64,000 nt of DNA, taken from positions 3,859-67,858 of the forward strand of contig JADMKE010000028.1 of assembly GCA_018780035.1 (NCBI GenBank), in the 5' to 3' direction. A program made the translations under genes and the position numbers. Positions 8,451-18,003 of this stretch are shown here, in pieces (positions within the stretch are counted from its first letter, which is position 1; each line of letters starts with the position of its first letter). The notes below the pieces were generated by a model that saw only the letters and a program-made list of their open reading frames with translations, had not been told where the DNA came from and ran no database searches. The DNA is from Candidatus Sericytochromatia bacterium. GTDB taxonomy: Bacteria > Cyanobacteriota > Sericytochromatia > UBA7694.

Positions 8451-10971
8451 AAAACAATTGACCATTTTTGACGCGGTCTCGCCCAGTGGCACGCCAGCAG
8501 ATCAGCTCAAATGGGTTGGTCAGCAAATCCAATTCCTGAATGCCGAGCTGGCCACGGACCTGACGCCAGCTGAGCGGGAGATCAAGATGCAGGCCCTGTG
8601 GGCAGCCCTGATGCAAGAGGCTGAGTTGCACAATCAGATCGGGGAGCAAGAGGCTGATCCCGCGCCTGCAGCTGAAGCTTTTTGGAACTCGAGCAATTTT
8701 TCGCTTATACCGGCTGATCCTGTGCCAGCCGAAACCCGCGCAGGGGATCGCCCCTCTTTGCTGCCTTTGGCCAAAATCGAATGGCCTTGTGGAATCTGCC
8801 GCGATGGTGCCGGCACTGAGATCGTGAGTGCCAGCGAAGAAAGAATTCTGCTTCAGTGCTCAAATGCGGAGGCTCACAGCGGGGAAATTTCCCGCTGCAG
8901 ACTCAGCTGGAGCAACAAAGCAGGGACAGGGAGCAATAGTGCCCCCCTTCATTCAGGGGTTGGTCGACGTTTTAAAATCCTTGACCACTCAAACAGTGAA
9001 AATGTGACTGCCACACCATTTGAACAACAAATGGTACTCCTTGCCTACGACATTCTCATTGATGACGCTGGGAGCAATGGCAGAGAAGTAGAGCGGTTAA
9101 TCAGCCAAAGGCGCGAGATTGAGTCGAGTTTTGATAATACTCCAAAGCCCACCACAGAAGAACCCCCCATCCAATCCGACAGGCCCTCCCTCCTGCCCTT
9201 GGCAGCCATCAAGTGGCGCTGTGTTCTCTGTGGTGGCCATAGCGAGTTGGTGAGCGCAAGTGAGGACAAGATCCTTCTTAAGTGCACAAAGAAAAAAGAA
9301 CACAGCGGCGAAATTGACCGAGTTGGGTATGGCTGGAAAGATAAGACCGGCTACCGAGGCGGACCTCTGCTCGGAATGGTTGAGGAGCATTTTAAAAAGT
9401 ACGGCCAATCAACCCCTGACCTTTGGGCCCAGACAATCCTTTTGGCCCATGACATCCGAATTGCAATGCGGCGCTCTGAGATTGGCATGCCAAAGCTATG
9501 GTGGCGTGAAAATGAGGCCGGTCGCCCAGCTACCGCTCAGGAACATGAAATGGATGTATCCAACCTCAACGATGCCATTGAGGCAAAGAGAGCCTTTGAA
9601 GCGTCGCTGCTTGCTCAGCCCGATCCCATAAAAGTCGAGGCTGAGACAGCTCAGAAAGACACCCGGCTTTACCGGCAAGAACTGGCGCGCATTGATGAAT
9701 TTATTGCGTCCGAGGCTTTTCAGGCTCTCAGTCCTGAGCGCCAGGCCTCCGAGCACAGATCTCGTCAACATTTGCTTGAATACCTCGGAGAGGCCGAGAC
9801 AAAGGCGGCAGAGCCAGTCCCAACAGAGCCCGGAGCCGCAGAAGAGATCCGGGGTAAAATTGCTGACCTTCAGGCCCGCTTATACGCAAAGGGCGGGCTC
9901 AGGCCTCAAGAGTGGACTGAAATCAATGAAGAGATGAAGGCTCTACGGTTAGACCTGGCAGACTTAGAGCCGCCGATTAAAATCAGAAATTGCTGCGCGG
10001 GCCCCAAAGGCAAAGTCCACCTGGTTCCGTATGAGGCTGAAAATGCGCTTTGCAATTACCGGCCGCTCCATCACGCCAATTCTGGCTGGATCGAATCAGA
10101 CGAAACGCTCGGCTGCGATAAATGCCATAAAGTGGCTTGGGCTGGCAATTATAGAGTCATTGGGTATTTTGAGGATCCCAACGGTGAGCCGGGCAATTCT
10201 GACAAGATTAAAGCTGGGTCTGAAAAGAAAGCCAGAAAGCCCAGAGAGAAAAAGCCAAAGCAGGCTGAACAAGAGCTTGATTGGGTTGAGCAGGCCCTCT
10301 TAGATGCTCCTGAACCGCCGCCGCTGAGCGCTGAACGCAAGATCGAGCTTTTGCGTATTGAGATTGCCACCATCGAGGGTCTTGAAGAGAAGGTTAAGGC
10401 TGAAACCTGGGACCACAGGGTGTCTTACGAGAACAAAGAATCTGCCGCGTCCAGAATGAATGGATACGCCAATTTAAAGGCTGAGGCTCAAAGAAAAATT
10501 GCCGCCCTGGAATCCGAATTACTGGGCAAGCAGGAACCAGAGTCAGAACCCTGGGATCTCTCCGCCATTTTCGAGAACAGAAGCGACGACGAGCGGCGCG
10601 ATCTGCTGTGTGAGCTGATTATCGAAAGGCTTACCCTTGGCCCGGCCCACCCGCACGATCTCACCCTACTTTCGCCAAAGTACACGCAGCAAATTTACGA
10701 GGCTGTCAGGTATTTGGCTGCCAATAACAGAATACGTTATTTTCCCGGCGGCATCGTTGGGTTATTGACTGCACAAGAAATAAAGGAAAGGACGCATGGA
10801 CGGCTTGATGCTGCAGATCGGGAGGCGATTGGCGGCACCTGCCGCCAATGTGGCTGCACTGACCACGATTGCACCCAGTGCGTACAAGAGAACGGCTTTC
10901 CCTGCTATTGGGCAGAGCCCGATCTCTGTTCGCGCTGTGCTTATGTGCCCACAGAGGATGTGACAGTATGA
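8440..10971 (+). CDS. large multi-cysteine-motif phage protein with internal duplication
   Basis: Two copies of a RPSLLPLAxIxWxCxxC...SASExxILLxC...HSGEI domain; C-terminal CRQCGCTDHDCTQC...EPDLCSRC phage-type Cys motif. Confidence 0.75.
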   Translation: MLAEKQLTIFDAVSPSGTPADQLKWVGQQIQFLNAELATDLTPAEREIKMQALWAALMQEAELHNQIGEQEADPAPAAEAFWNSSNFSLIPADPVPAETRAGDRPSLLPLAKIEWPCGICRDGAGTEIVSASEERILLQCSNAEAHSGEISRCRLSWSNKAGTGSNSAPLHSGVGRRFKILDHSNSENVTATPFEQQMVLLAYDILIDDAGSNGREVERLISQRREIESSFDNTPKPTTEEPPIQSDRPSLLPLAAIKWRCVLCGGHSELVSASEDKILLKCTKKKEHSGEIDRVGYGWKDKTGYRGGPLLGMVEEHFKKYGQSTPDLWAQTILLAHDIRIAMRRSEIGMPKLWWRENEAGRPATAQEHEMDVSNLNDAIEAKRAFEASLLAQPDPIKVEAETAQKDTRLYRQELARIDEFIASEAFQALSPERQASEHRSRQHLLEYLGEAETKAAEPVPTEPGAAEEIRGKIADLQARLYAKGGLRPQEWTEINEEMKALRLDLADLEPPIKIRNCCAGPKGKVHLVPYEAENALCNYRPLHHANSGWIESDETLGCDKCHKVAWAGNYRVIGYFEDPNGEPGNSDKIKAGSEKKARKPREKKPKQAEQELDWVEQALLDAPEPPPLSAERKIELLRIEIATIEGLEEKVKAETWDHRVSYENKESAASRMNGYANLKAEAQRKIAALESELLGKQEPESEPWDLSAIFENRSDDERRDLLCELIIERLTLGPAHPHDLTLLSPKYTQQIYEAVRYLAANNRIRYFPGGIVGLLTAQEIKERTHGRLDAADREAIGGTCRQCGCTDHDCTQCVQENGFPCYWAEPDLCSRCAYVPTEDVTV

Positions 10972-11759
10972 GCGGGGCCCCGAAATGGACTCATGTAGAG
11001 AAAGAATTTCTCATAGACAATTATGGGAAATATTCGCCGGCACAACTCGCCAAAAAACTCTTTGAATTGACCGGGATCTGCAGGAGTAAAAATGCTGTGG
11101 TGATTACAGCCGGAAGAATGGGGCTTGATCACCGAAGAGTAACTGAAGCCATCACCATCCAAGATGCCGCTGAACTTTCCAATACGACCGTTCATATCGT
11201 TCGTCACGCCATTAAACAAGGGGTGATTAAGCCCAAGAAAACCACGGGCAGATGCGTTCTCCTCGATGTATCTGAACTGGACAAATTAGAAGCAAAATAC
11301 CCCTCTGTTCCGCCCGGTTACACCATGACCAAGCAGCAGCTCATGGCCAAATTGGGGTACGGGGAAACCCAGGCGACCCGGCTCTTAAAGGGAGGTGTCA
11401 TCAGGGGGATCAAACGTGGCGATCGCTGGCATGTCGACGCCAATCATGTTGAAGAGTGGGTTCAGAAAATGAGAGAGGAAGGCTTAACCAGGCTGGATTT
11501 GTCTGGCTTTCAAACGAGTTACCTGCAAAGTGAACGAGAAAAAATGAGAGCCTATGCCCTAAAGGAGCGCAAGAAACGCCGGCGCAAAGATCGGAGAACC
11601 ACATTTTGCACCCAGTCCGAGGCAGCCAAACTGCTAAACCTTTCGCTCAAACAAACCAAAACCCTTTTACAGTCAGGAGTTCTTGAGGGCAAACAGGAAA
11701 ATGGTCTTTGGCTGGCGAAACGAAAAGCTGTTCGTAAATACGGGAGGAAATTAGGATAA
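10968..11759 (+). CDS. DNA-binding protein with several HTH/excisionase-like modules
   Basis: Three HTH-like segments (TIQDAAELSNTTVHIVRHAIKQG, MTKQQLMAKLGYGETQATRLLKGG, CTQSEAAKLLNLSLKQTKTLLQSG); ATGA overlap with upstream gene. Confidence 0.6.
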   Translation: MSGAPKWTHVEKEFLIDNYGKYSPAQLAKKLFELTGICRSKNAVVITAGRMGLDHRRVTEAITIQDAAELSNTTVHIVRHAIKQGVIKPKKTTGRCVLLDVSELDKLEAKYPSVPPGYTMTKQQLMAKLGYGETQATRLLKGGVIRGIKRGDRWHVDANHVEEWVQKMREEGLTRLDLSGFQTSYLQSEREKMRAYALKERKKRRRKDRRTTFCTQSEAAKLLNLSLKQTKTLLQSGVLEGKQENGLWLAKRKAVRKYGRKLG

Positions 11760-11866
11760 TGGCCACTCAAAACAAGGTTTTGACCGAGCAAGAAAAGGCG
11801 GAGCGTGATCGCCGGATCGCTGAGATCCTGGTTCGCGTTAAGCGACGCCTTGAGGCGAAAAAATGA
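11759..11866 (+). CDS. 35-aa charged micro-protein upstream of the serine recombinase
   Basis: MATQNKVLTEQEKAERDRRIAEILVRVKRRLEAKK*; TAATG and ATGA overlaps on both sides; absent from ORF track. Confidence 0.5.
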   Translation: MATQNKVLTEQEKAERDRRIAEILVRVKRRLEAKK

Positions 11867-13827
11867 TAGTACTCCCCCCAGGCACAAACGTCGGCCTCTG
11901 GGTCCGGGTGTCCAGCGATGGGCAGGTCAGGGACGAATCCCCTGCTGTTCACCTTGCTCGGGCCCGTGACTATGCCGATCTCAATGGCTGGGTGGTGGCC
12001 GAGGTGTATCAGCTCGATGCGGTCTCCGGAGCGTCTGTCATTGAGCACCCAGAGGCCAAACGTATGTGGCGCGATGTCGAGCAGGGACGCATTGAGGGGC
12101 TGGTGTTTTCTGCTGTGGCCCGCGTAGGCCGGGATCTGATTGAACTATTGCTGATTGAAAAACACCTACGCACGCACGGCAAATACATGATTTCCACTCG
12201 GCGGGGAGTGATAGACACATCCACTCCCGAGGGCATGGATTCATTTGTTACAGATGCCAGCCGAGCCCAGTCAGAGCGGCTTGAGCTGTCTGCCCGAATC
12301 TGCGCAGGTCTCAAAACGCGGGCACGGCTGGGGCAATTCACCGCGTCCGTTGCGCCGTATGGGTATGCCAAAATTGCAGCAGGCCCAACCGGCAGGGCCA
12401 AGAAGTTGGAGATAGACCCGGTTGAGGGGCCGGTCAGGGCACTTATGTACAGTCTTTTTCTGCAGCATCGTCGCTTAATGACCGTCGCAAAGATCCTTAA
12501 CTCTCGCGGGTACCGCAACAGGGCCGGAAGCGAGTTCACGTTTGCGCAAATCAAGCGCATATTACTGGAGTCCTCGGCGAAAGGTGTTTATTATTCAAAC
12601 CGCACCCAGGGGAATGGCTCAACGATCAAGCCAGAATCCGAGTGGATCGCCGTTCCATGTCCCGCCTTGGTTTCGGTTGAAGACTGGGAGCGTTGCCAGG
12701 CGATACTGAACGGCAGCCAACGCCCAAGACGCAGCACTGTCTACCCCTATAGCGGTCTCTTGAGCTGCCGCTGCGGGAAGAAAATGTATGTCAGAGCCAG
12801 CCTTGACCATAATCGCGACAAAGAGCGCTTTCCTCCGCTTTATAAATGTCAGGGATGTGGAGACAAAATTCACGTACAAAAGTTAGATGTGGCCATTGGC
12901 CAGTTGTTTAGAGGCTTTTTACTCGGAGGCCTTCCGGACAGCGCCAAGTCAGAACACAGTCAAATTGAGCGGCAGCTGCAGGGCCTGAAAACCGAACTCA
13001 AGAAAACGACCCAAGGGCTGCGCCGCTGGGCTGAGGCTTATGAAGCGGGAGCGCTTGATCTCGATTCCTTCAAAAACTACCGCACACCCCTGATTGAACG
13101 CCAGAAAAACATTGAATCCGAAATTCAGCGCATAGAAGCGGAACGACGGACGGACAAAGAACAATTGGCTGCCCAAGCCAGGGCGGCAGAAATCCTTGAA
13201 TCAGCTGCATGGTCGGATCTTTATCCGGACGAAAAGCAGGCCCTGCTTCAAGAGTTTGTTCAGTCAATCGTGCTGCAGGCCGAAACAATTCAGGTGCAGC
13301 TGCTTTATACCCCGCCATTTTTGCAGCTCACAGAACCGAGCTTTGCCCAGCTGCACACCCTGACAATTCAGCGGCCTGACCGACTTGCGATGCCAAACGA
13401 CCGCAGAGCATGGGGCTACTGGCTGCACAAGGTGCGTAAAGAGCGCGGAGACACTGCCCGTGCTGTCTCTCGCCCCAATGGCTTCGACGAAACCTATATG
13501 CGGGCCTGGGAGATGTTAAGCCAGGTTCCCTACCCCTCTCAAATTCCGAAGATTATCAAATACATTGGGTTTGTGCCCTGGGTGCGCTCGCCTTATGCTC
13601 AGCCCACCCAGGGCGCTGCAGTGCGGGCAGCAAGAGAAATTAAGGGCCTTACCCAAGTTCAGCTCTGCGAGCAGGCGGGGATCCGGCAGGCGTCGCTCAG
13701 TATGCTTGAGAAAGATCAGGGGAAGCTGAGTGATAAGGCTTGGGGTGCTTTGGAGAATTGCCTCGGAATTGAGGTTAGAAGAGTCTTTCAGGCTTATTTG
13801 TATATTAGTGTGAAAGAGTCTAACTGA
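11863..13827 (+). CDS. large serine recombinase with C-terminal Xre-type HTH
   Basis: Resolvase N-terminus GLWVRVSSDGQ, recombinase domain, zinc ribbon SGLLSCRCGKKMYV...YKCQGCG, coiled coil, then HTH AAREIKGLTQVQLCEQAGIRQASLSMLEKDQGKLS. Confidence 0.92.
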   Translation: MIVLPPGTNVGLWVRVSSDGQVRDESPAVHLARARDYADLNGWVVAEVYQLDAVSGASVIEHPEAKRMWRDVEQGRIEGLVFSAVARVGRDLIELLLIEKHLRTHGKYMISTRRGVIDTSTPEGMDSFVTDASRAQSERLELSARICAGLKTRARLGQFTASVAPYGYAKIAAGPTGRAKKLEIDPVEGPVRALMYSLFLQHRRLMTVAKILNSRGYRNRAGSEFTFAQIKRILLESSAKGVYYSNRTQGNGSTIKPESEWIAVPCPALVSVEDWERCQAILNGSQRPRRSTVYPYSGLLSCRCGKKMYVRASLDHNRDKERFPPLYKCQGCGDKIHVQKLDVAIGQLFRGFLLGGLPDSAKSEHSQIERQLQGLKTELKKTTQGLRRWAEAYEAGALDLDSFKNYRTPLIERQKNIESEIQRIEAERRTDKEQLAAQARAAEILESAAWSDLYPDEKQALLQEFVQSIVLQAETIQVQLLYTPPFLQLTEPSFAQLHTLTIQRPDRLAMPNDRRAWGYWLHKVRKERGDTARAVSRPNGFDETYMRAWEMLSQVPYPSQIPKIIKYIGFVPWVRSPYAQPTQGAAVRAAREIKGLTQVQLCEQAGIRQASLSMLEKDQGKLSDKAWGALENCLGIEVRRVFQAYLYISVKESN

Positions 13828-14500
13828 GCTTGCCCAGCGAAACCAACAGTGGGCGCTGAATCTGGGCCAAACCCGGATAGTGTTGAGCCAGCATATTCTG
13901 CGGTGGATTGAGCAATTGCCCTTTTTCGTCTTCGTTATACGAACAGACGGGGGTCAGCAGGGCCAGACCAGTGAGCTCGGGATGGCTTTGAAAGACGCCA
14001 TAACTCACCAGCGAGCCCAGCGATTTGCCCGCCAACAGGATTGGGTTCTTGACACCCGCTTGTTTGATCCAGTTTAAAGCCGTCTCTACGTCTTCTTTTT
14101 CACTTGTGAGTTCGGGGCTGGGTTTGCGCTGATCTTTTTCCAAATTGCAATAGCTCCACTCCAAGCGCAAGAGGCCCACCCCCTGTGTGTGGGCGGCGTG
14201 TGCCAAGGCTTCAAACAGGGGGCGACGGGCATTGCAGCTCTGACCGGGGGCCAGCACAAGTACGGGGGCTTGCGGTGATTTGGGAGCCTGCCATAAGATT
14301 TCCATTTGGCTTTGGCGGGGCGTTTTGAGTCTTTGCCAAGTGGGGGTGGCAGGTGTTTCGCTGCCTAAGGCAGTAGGGGGCCAGATCAGCGCAGAACCAA
14401 ATAGGGCAATACCAAAGCCGGCCAGAGTTTGAAAGATCATCGCAAAACGCTCCTGGAAAAGTTCTTTTGTGAGAGCCATTATCACATATACGGGGCCCAA
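13820..14500 (-). pseudogene. alpha/beta hydrolase, apparently truncated at its C-terminus by the mobile element
   Basis: LLAGKSLGS nucleophile elbow present; ORF stops at RPLLVSLGKLS*, where this family normally continues to the catalytic Asp and His; stop overlaps recombinase stop. Confidence 0.7.
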
Positions 14501-14527
14501 AAGAAATCAGCGGCGCGAGATTTGGTG

Positions 14528-15493
14528 TTAGATCGGGATTTGGTTGGGGGCAGGTTGCCCCGCAAACACAGCTTGGATATTTTGCAAGCAAGTCAAGGCC
14601 ATGGCCCGGCGGGTGGACACAGTGGCTGAGCCCAAATGGGGCAAAAGCAGGGTATTTGGGCAGCTCAGCAGGGCTGGGTGAACAGAAGGCTCTTTTTCGT
14701 AGACATCCAGGGCTGCACCTCCCAAATGGCCCGATTGCAAGGCTTCAGCCAAAGCGACTTCGTCGATACTATTGCCGCGACCAGTGTTGATCAAAATGGC
14801 CCCTTTCGGCAGCATTGCCAGCGTCTCGGCATTGAGCAGGTGAAAGGTGTCTGCGCCCCCAGGCAGGTGCAGCGAAAGCACCTCACTCCATTTTAACAGC
14901 GATTGAAAATCCATTTGCTGGGCCTGGGTTTGGCTTTCAAAGGCCGGTTGGGGGCTGCGTGAACAATAGGCCAGCTCTGCTCCAAGCAAATGGACAAGCT
15001 GGCCCAAGGCCTGACCAATCCGCCCGGCCCCCAAAATCCCGACTTTTTTACCTGCCAAGGAGCTCCCCAATAATTGGGTAGGTTCCCAGCCCTGCCATTG
15101 GCCTGAGCGCAGCAAGGCTTCGCCTTCTGACACCCGGCGCAGCAAATTTAAGATCAGGGTCAGGGCAAACTCTGCCGTGGCCTGGGTTAAGACACCTGGG
15201 GTATTGGTAACGACAATCCCCTGATTGTGGGCGGCCTGAACATCGATATTGTCATAACCCACGGCGTGATTGGCAATGATTTTAAGTCGGCCCCCTTGGG
15301 CTGCTTGGGCTGCTTGCAAAACCTCTGCGCTCAGGCGGTCGGTCAACATGCTCACCAGGGCATCTGATTCGGCCAGAGCGTCTTTGAGCGCGTTTGGGCT
15401 GGGTTGAATCAAGGTATTGAGTTCCCAGCCCATGGCTTTAAATTGCTCCCAAGCCCCCGCTTCGAGGACCTGGGTCACACAGACACGGAACAA
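14528..15493 (-). CDS. D-2-hydroxyacid dehydrogenase (glyoxylate/hydroxypyruvate reductase-like)
   Basis: NAD motif VGILGAGRIGQALG; INTGRGNSIDEVALAEAL; ALDVYEKEP. Confidence 0.92.
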   Translation of the reverse strand: MFRVCVTQVLEAGAWEQFKAMGWELNTLIQPSPNALKDALAESDALVSMLTDRLSAEVLQAAQAAQGGRLKIIANHAVGYDNIDVQAAHNQGIVVTNTPGVLTQATAEFALTLILNLLRRVSEGEALLRSGQWQGWEPTQLLGSSLAGKKVGILGAGRIGQALGQLVHLLGAELAYCSRSPQPAFESQTQAQQMDFQSLLKWSEVLSLHLPGGADTFHLLNAETLAMLPKGAILINTGRGNSIDEVALAEALQSGHLGGAALDVYEKEPSVHPALLSCPNTLLLPHLGSATVSTRRAMALTCLQNIQAVFAGQPAPNQIPI

Positions 15494-15508
15494 TGCCGAC
15501 AGAGACCT

Positions 15509-16294
15509 TTAACGGGTCAATTCGATGGTCTTGGTGCCGTCTTTGACATCAAAGACCACATCTTCCCAGACCACGCTGCTGCTCTGGCCGTAGCTGTATT
15601 TGCCGCTGAAATACCATTTGCCCGTCTGCAGGCGCACAGTGGCTTCGCCATTTTTATCTGTGGTGAAATTCAAGCTGGATCGGCCATTGCTCAAACGGGC
15701 CAATTCTTCGCTCAGGCCTTTGTATGCGCGGGCTTCCCACTCCGGCAAAACCGTATTGCGGTAATTGTTTAAATCTTGTTGAAAGGCTGTGCTGTCAACG
15801 CGGGTTTGGGTGGTACAACCACTGCTGCTGCAGACCTTTTCTTCGAGCTGGTATTTGGCATCACTTTCACGGGGAGAGACGGGCATGGCTTCTACATTGT
15901 TTTTGATCGCCAGACTGGTTTTGACTTCGCCCAAGGGATAGGGATTGACGGTAAATGCGCTGTCGACCACGGGCAATACTTCGCGGGCGGAGGTAATCAC
16001 CCGTGCTTTGAACTGCACCACCATTTCGGGGCCGGGAGAGGCTGCCGGAGACCCGCTGAAAACGGGGGTGGGAGTGGGCAAGGGGGTGGAAGAGGGTTGC
16101 GGGGTTCCCGAAGGGAAAGGCGTGGTGGTGGGTTCTGGCGTCGGTGTGGGAACAGGGGTGGCTACTGGGCTTGGTACAGGTGTGGCAGAGACGCTGGGAG
16201 AGGGGCTGGGTTTGGGCTGAGTGGTGGGAGTGCTGCTACAACTGGTGTGGAGGGCCAGCAAAAGAGGCAAAAGTAAAAGGGTGTGTTTTTTCAT
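15509..16294 (-). CDS. lipoprotein with Pro/Thr/Ser-rich low-complexity linker
   Basis: Lipobox LALHTSC; SPSPSVSATPVPSPVATPVPTPTPEPTTTP linker. Confidence 0.8.
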   Translation of the reverse strand: MKKHTLLLLPLLLALHTSCSSTPTTQPKPSPSPSVSATPVPSPVATPVPTPTPEPTTTPFPSGTPQPSSTPLPTPTPVFSGSPAASPGPEMVVQFKARVITSAREVLPVVDSAFTVNPYPLGEVKTSLAIKNNVEAMPVSPRESDAKYQLEEKVCSSSGCTTQTRVDSTAFQQDLNNYRNTVLPEWEARAYKGLSEELARLSNGRSSLNFTTDKNGEATVRLQTGKWYFSGKYSYGQSSSVVWEDVVFDVKDGTKTIELTR

Positions 16295-16440
16295 GGGAGA
16301 TCTCCTGGTGTCGCTTTGAAATTTGGTCGGGTCTAAGAATTGGCAAAAAGCCAGATTTTGGCATCTTGATCATAACAAGTGGTGAGATATATTCAGTGAT
16401 AGAGATCCCATTTGGGTGTGTCCGCCCTTCGTCAAGGGAA

Positions 16441-17958
16441 TTAACTTTCGCTTAATTTTTGAGCTTCAGTCTCACGCATAAAGGCTTGAAACCATTCGAC
16501 CACATGCCACATCGCAACCAGGTCAGCATGGTTATAGTCGAGCAATTCCTGCTGCAGACGCAATTGTTTGCTCTGGTTGCGGGTCGAGGTGGATTTCAGA
16601 TAACTGACCACAGACCAATAGCCGCCGGTCTCTTTGTCGGGGCGATCAAAACCCACATACTGTTCAATTACTTTTAGGCTGTAACTGGGCAGAGGAATCA
16701 AAACCGAGGCTTTGAGCAGGGCCCAAAAGTCGAGCAGATTTTTTTTGACACGCCGGGCGATACCCTGGGGGTCGCCGTAACGCTGAGAATAGAGATTGAG
16801 GGATTGCACTTCAAAACTGCCCCAATGAATAAACGGGATGTCGCCATGGGTTTCAAATATTTTTCCAGCTTTGGCCAAAAATTCCATCCAAGCTGTTTGG
16901 TCTGCTTTGCGCGAGAGATGCGGGGCCAAAGTCTGCAAATTGGCTTCGCCTTCGGGGCCCATCAAGCTCAGCCCCCAAAGATAGACACGCTCTGAGTGGC
17001 CGGGTTGGGCGGGCACACCTTCGAGGTCAAACATCGCCCAATAGGCGGTTTCTGGCAATTGGGGATCTTGCAAAAGATGGGGACGCCCCGTGAGCACGAC
17101 CTGGGCCATTTGCCGCATATTGTGGGCCTTTTCGGCCCCGATTTTGCGTGGATTTTGGCCCTCATGCCAGATAAATTCGGCCAAACGTTCCTCTGGAAAC
17201 AGGGCCAAAAAGTCGTTGACGGTTTTGGCTCCTGCCTCACGCAGGGCCAGAATCAGGCGCGCTTCGAGCATGGGAACGAGGGCGATGTCTTGAATTTCTT
17301 CAGCCTTGTCCCAACAATACTCGCGAAAGGCGCAGCTTTGGCATTTGGTCCAACTGATGGGGCTGTAAGGCAGTTCGGGCGAAGATTTAAGCGCCAAGAA
17401 TTGTTGCACTTGGTTTTCGATAAATTCGGGTTCAGCAGGTTTGATTTCGAGCAGACGACCCGAATTATTATAAATTTCGAGATAGGGTGGGGCTTCGCCA
17501 AAAATTTGAGCATAGAGCCAGCCTTGATACTGGGCCATGAGAATCAAATCTGCGTGGTTTTCGCGGTTGATTTTGCGGGCATTGCGGCAGAGACGCAGGC
17601 AATAGCCGCCGTCGTCCCAGACCAGAAAATCTGGTTCCAACATCAACTCAAAGTCTTGGTCCTGCCAGGCGTAGGTATAGCTAAACAGCGGTTTGTACAA
17701 AACTGGCTTTTTATCCATCCAGGCTTTCATGCTGTCGCGCAGACGTGACACATTGGGGCCTTTGCTGAGATCTTTAAAATCCTGCAGGCCCTTGAGAAAA
17801 TGGCGCTCCAATTGCTGATCGGCTTCTTTGAGATGGCTGAGATGAGCGGTTTCAAACTGCTCAGGGGGAAATTCCATCAGGTATAAGCGGCGTTCGCAGC
17901 GGGAGGGCTTATAAAAGTGAAAAATATCGCTGCTTTTGAGTTGTATAATCGGCATCAA
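16441..17958 (-). CDS. TM0106-type RecB-like nuclease with C-terminal RNase H-like domain
   Basis: N-terminus SSDIFHFYKPSRCERRLYL; Cys cluster CQSCAFREYCW; downstream FDLEGVPAQPGHSERVYLWGL RNase_H_2-like segment. Confidence 0.75.
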   Translation of the reverse strand: MMPIIQLKSSDIFHFYKPSRCERRLYLMEFPPEQFETAHLSHLKEADQQLERHFLKGLQDFKDLSKGPNVSRLRDSMKAWMDKKPVLYKPLFSYTYAWQDQDFELMLEPDFLVWDDGGYCLRLCRNARKINRENHADLILMAQYQGWLYAQIFGEAPPYLEIYNNSGRLLEIKPAEPEFIENQVQQFLALKSSPELPYSPISWTKCQSCAFREYCWDKAEEIQDIALVPMLEARLILALREAGAKTVNDFLALFPEERLAEFIWHEGQNPRKIGAEKAHNMRQMAQVVLTGRPHLLQDPQLPETAYWAMFDLEGVPAQPGHSERVYLWGLSLMGPEGEANLQTLAPHLSRKADQTAWMEFLAKAGKIFETHGDIPFIHWGSFEVQSLNLYSQRYGDPQGIARRVKKNLLDFWALLKASVLIPLPSYSLKVIEQYVGFDRPDKETGGYWSVVSYLKSTSTRNQSKQLRLQQELLDYNHADLVAMWHVVEWFQAFMRETEAQKLSES

Positions 17959-18003
17959 ACAGCATGATACGGGTTTTCGCCTGTAAGCGGCAAGCGGATA
18001 GCC

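Noticed and set aside
12009-12560. 183-aa minus ORF inside the serine recombinase
   Set aside because: Fully antisense to a clearly identified recombinase domain.
15776-16276. Gly/Arg-rich plus ORFs opposite the lipoprotein
   Set aside because: Products of the Pro/Thr-rich low-complexity linker on the minus strand.
16996-17748. 250-aa plus ORF opposite the RecB-like nuclease
   Set aside because: Shadow ORF; the minus strand encodes recognisable nuclease motifs.
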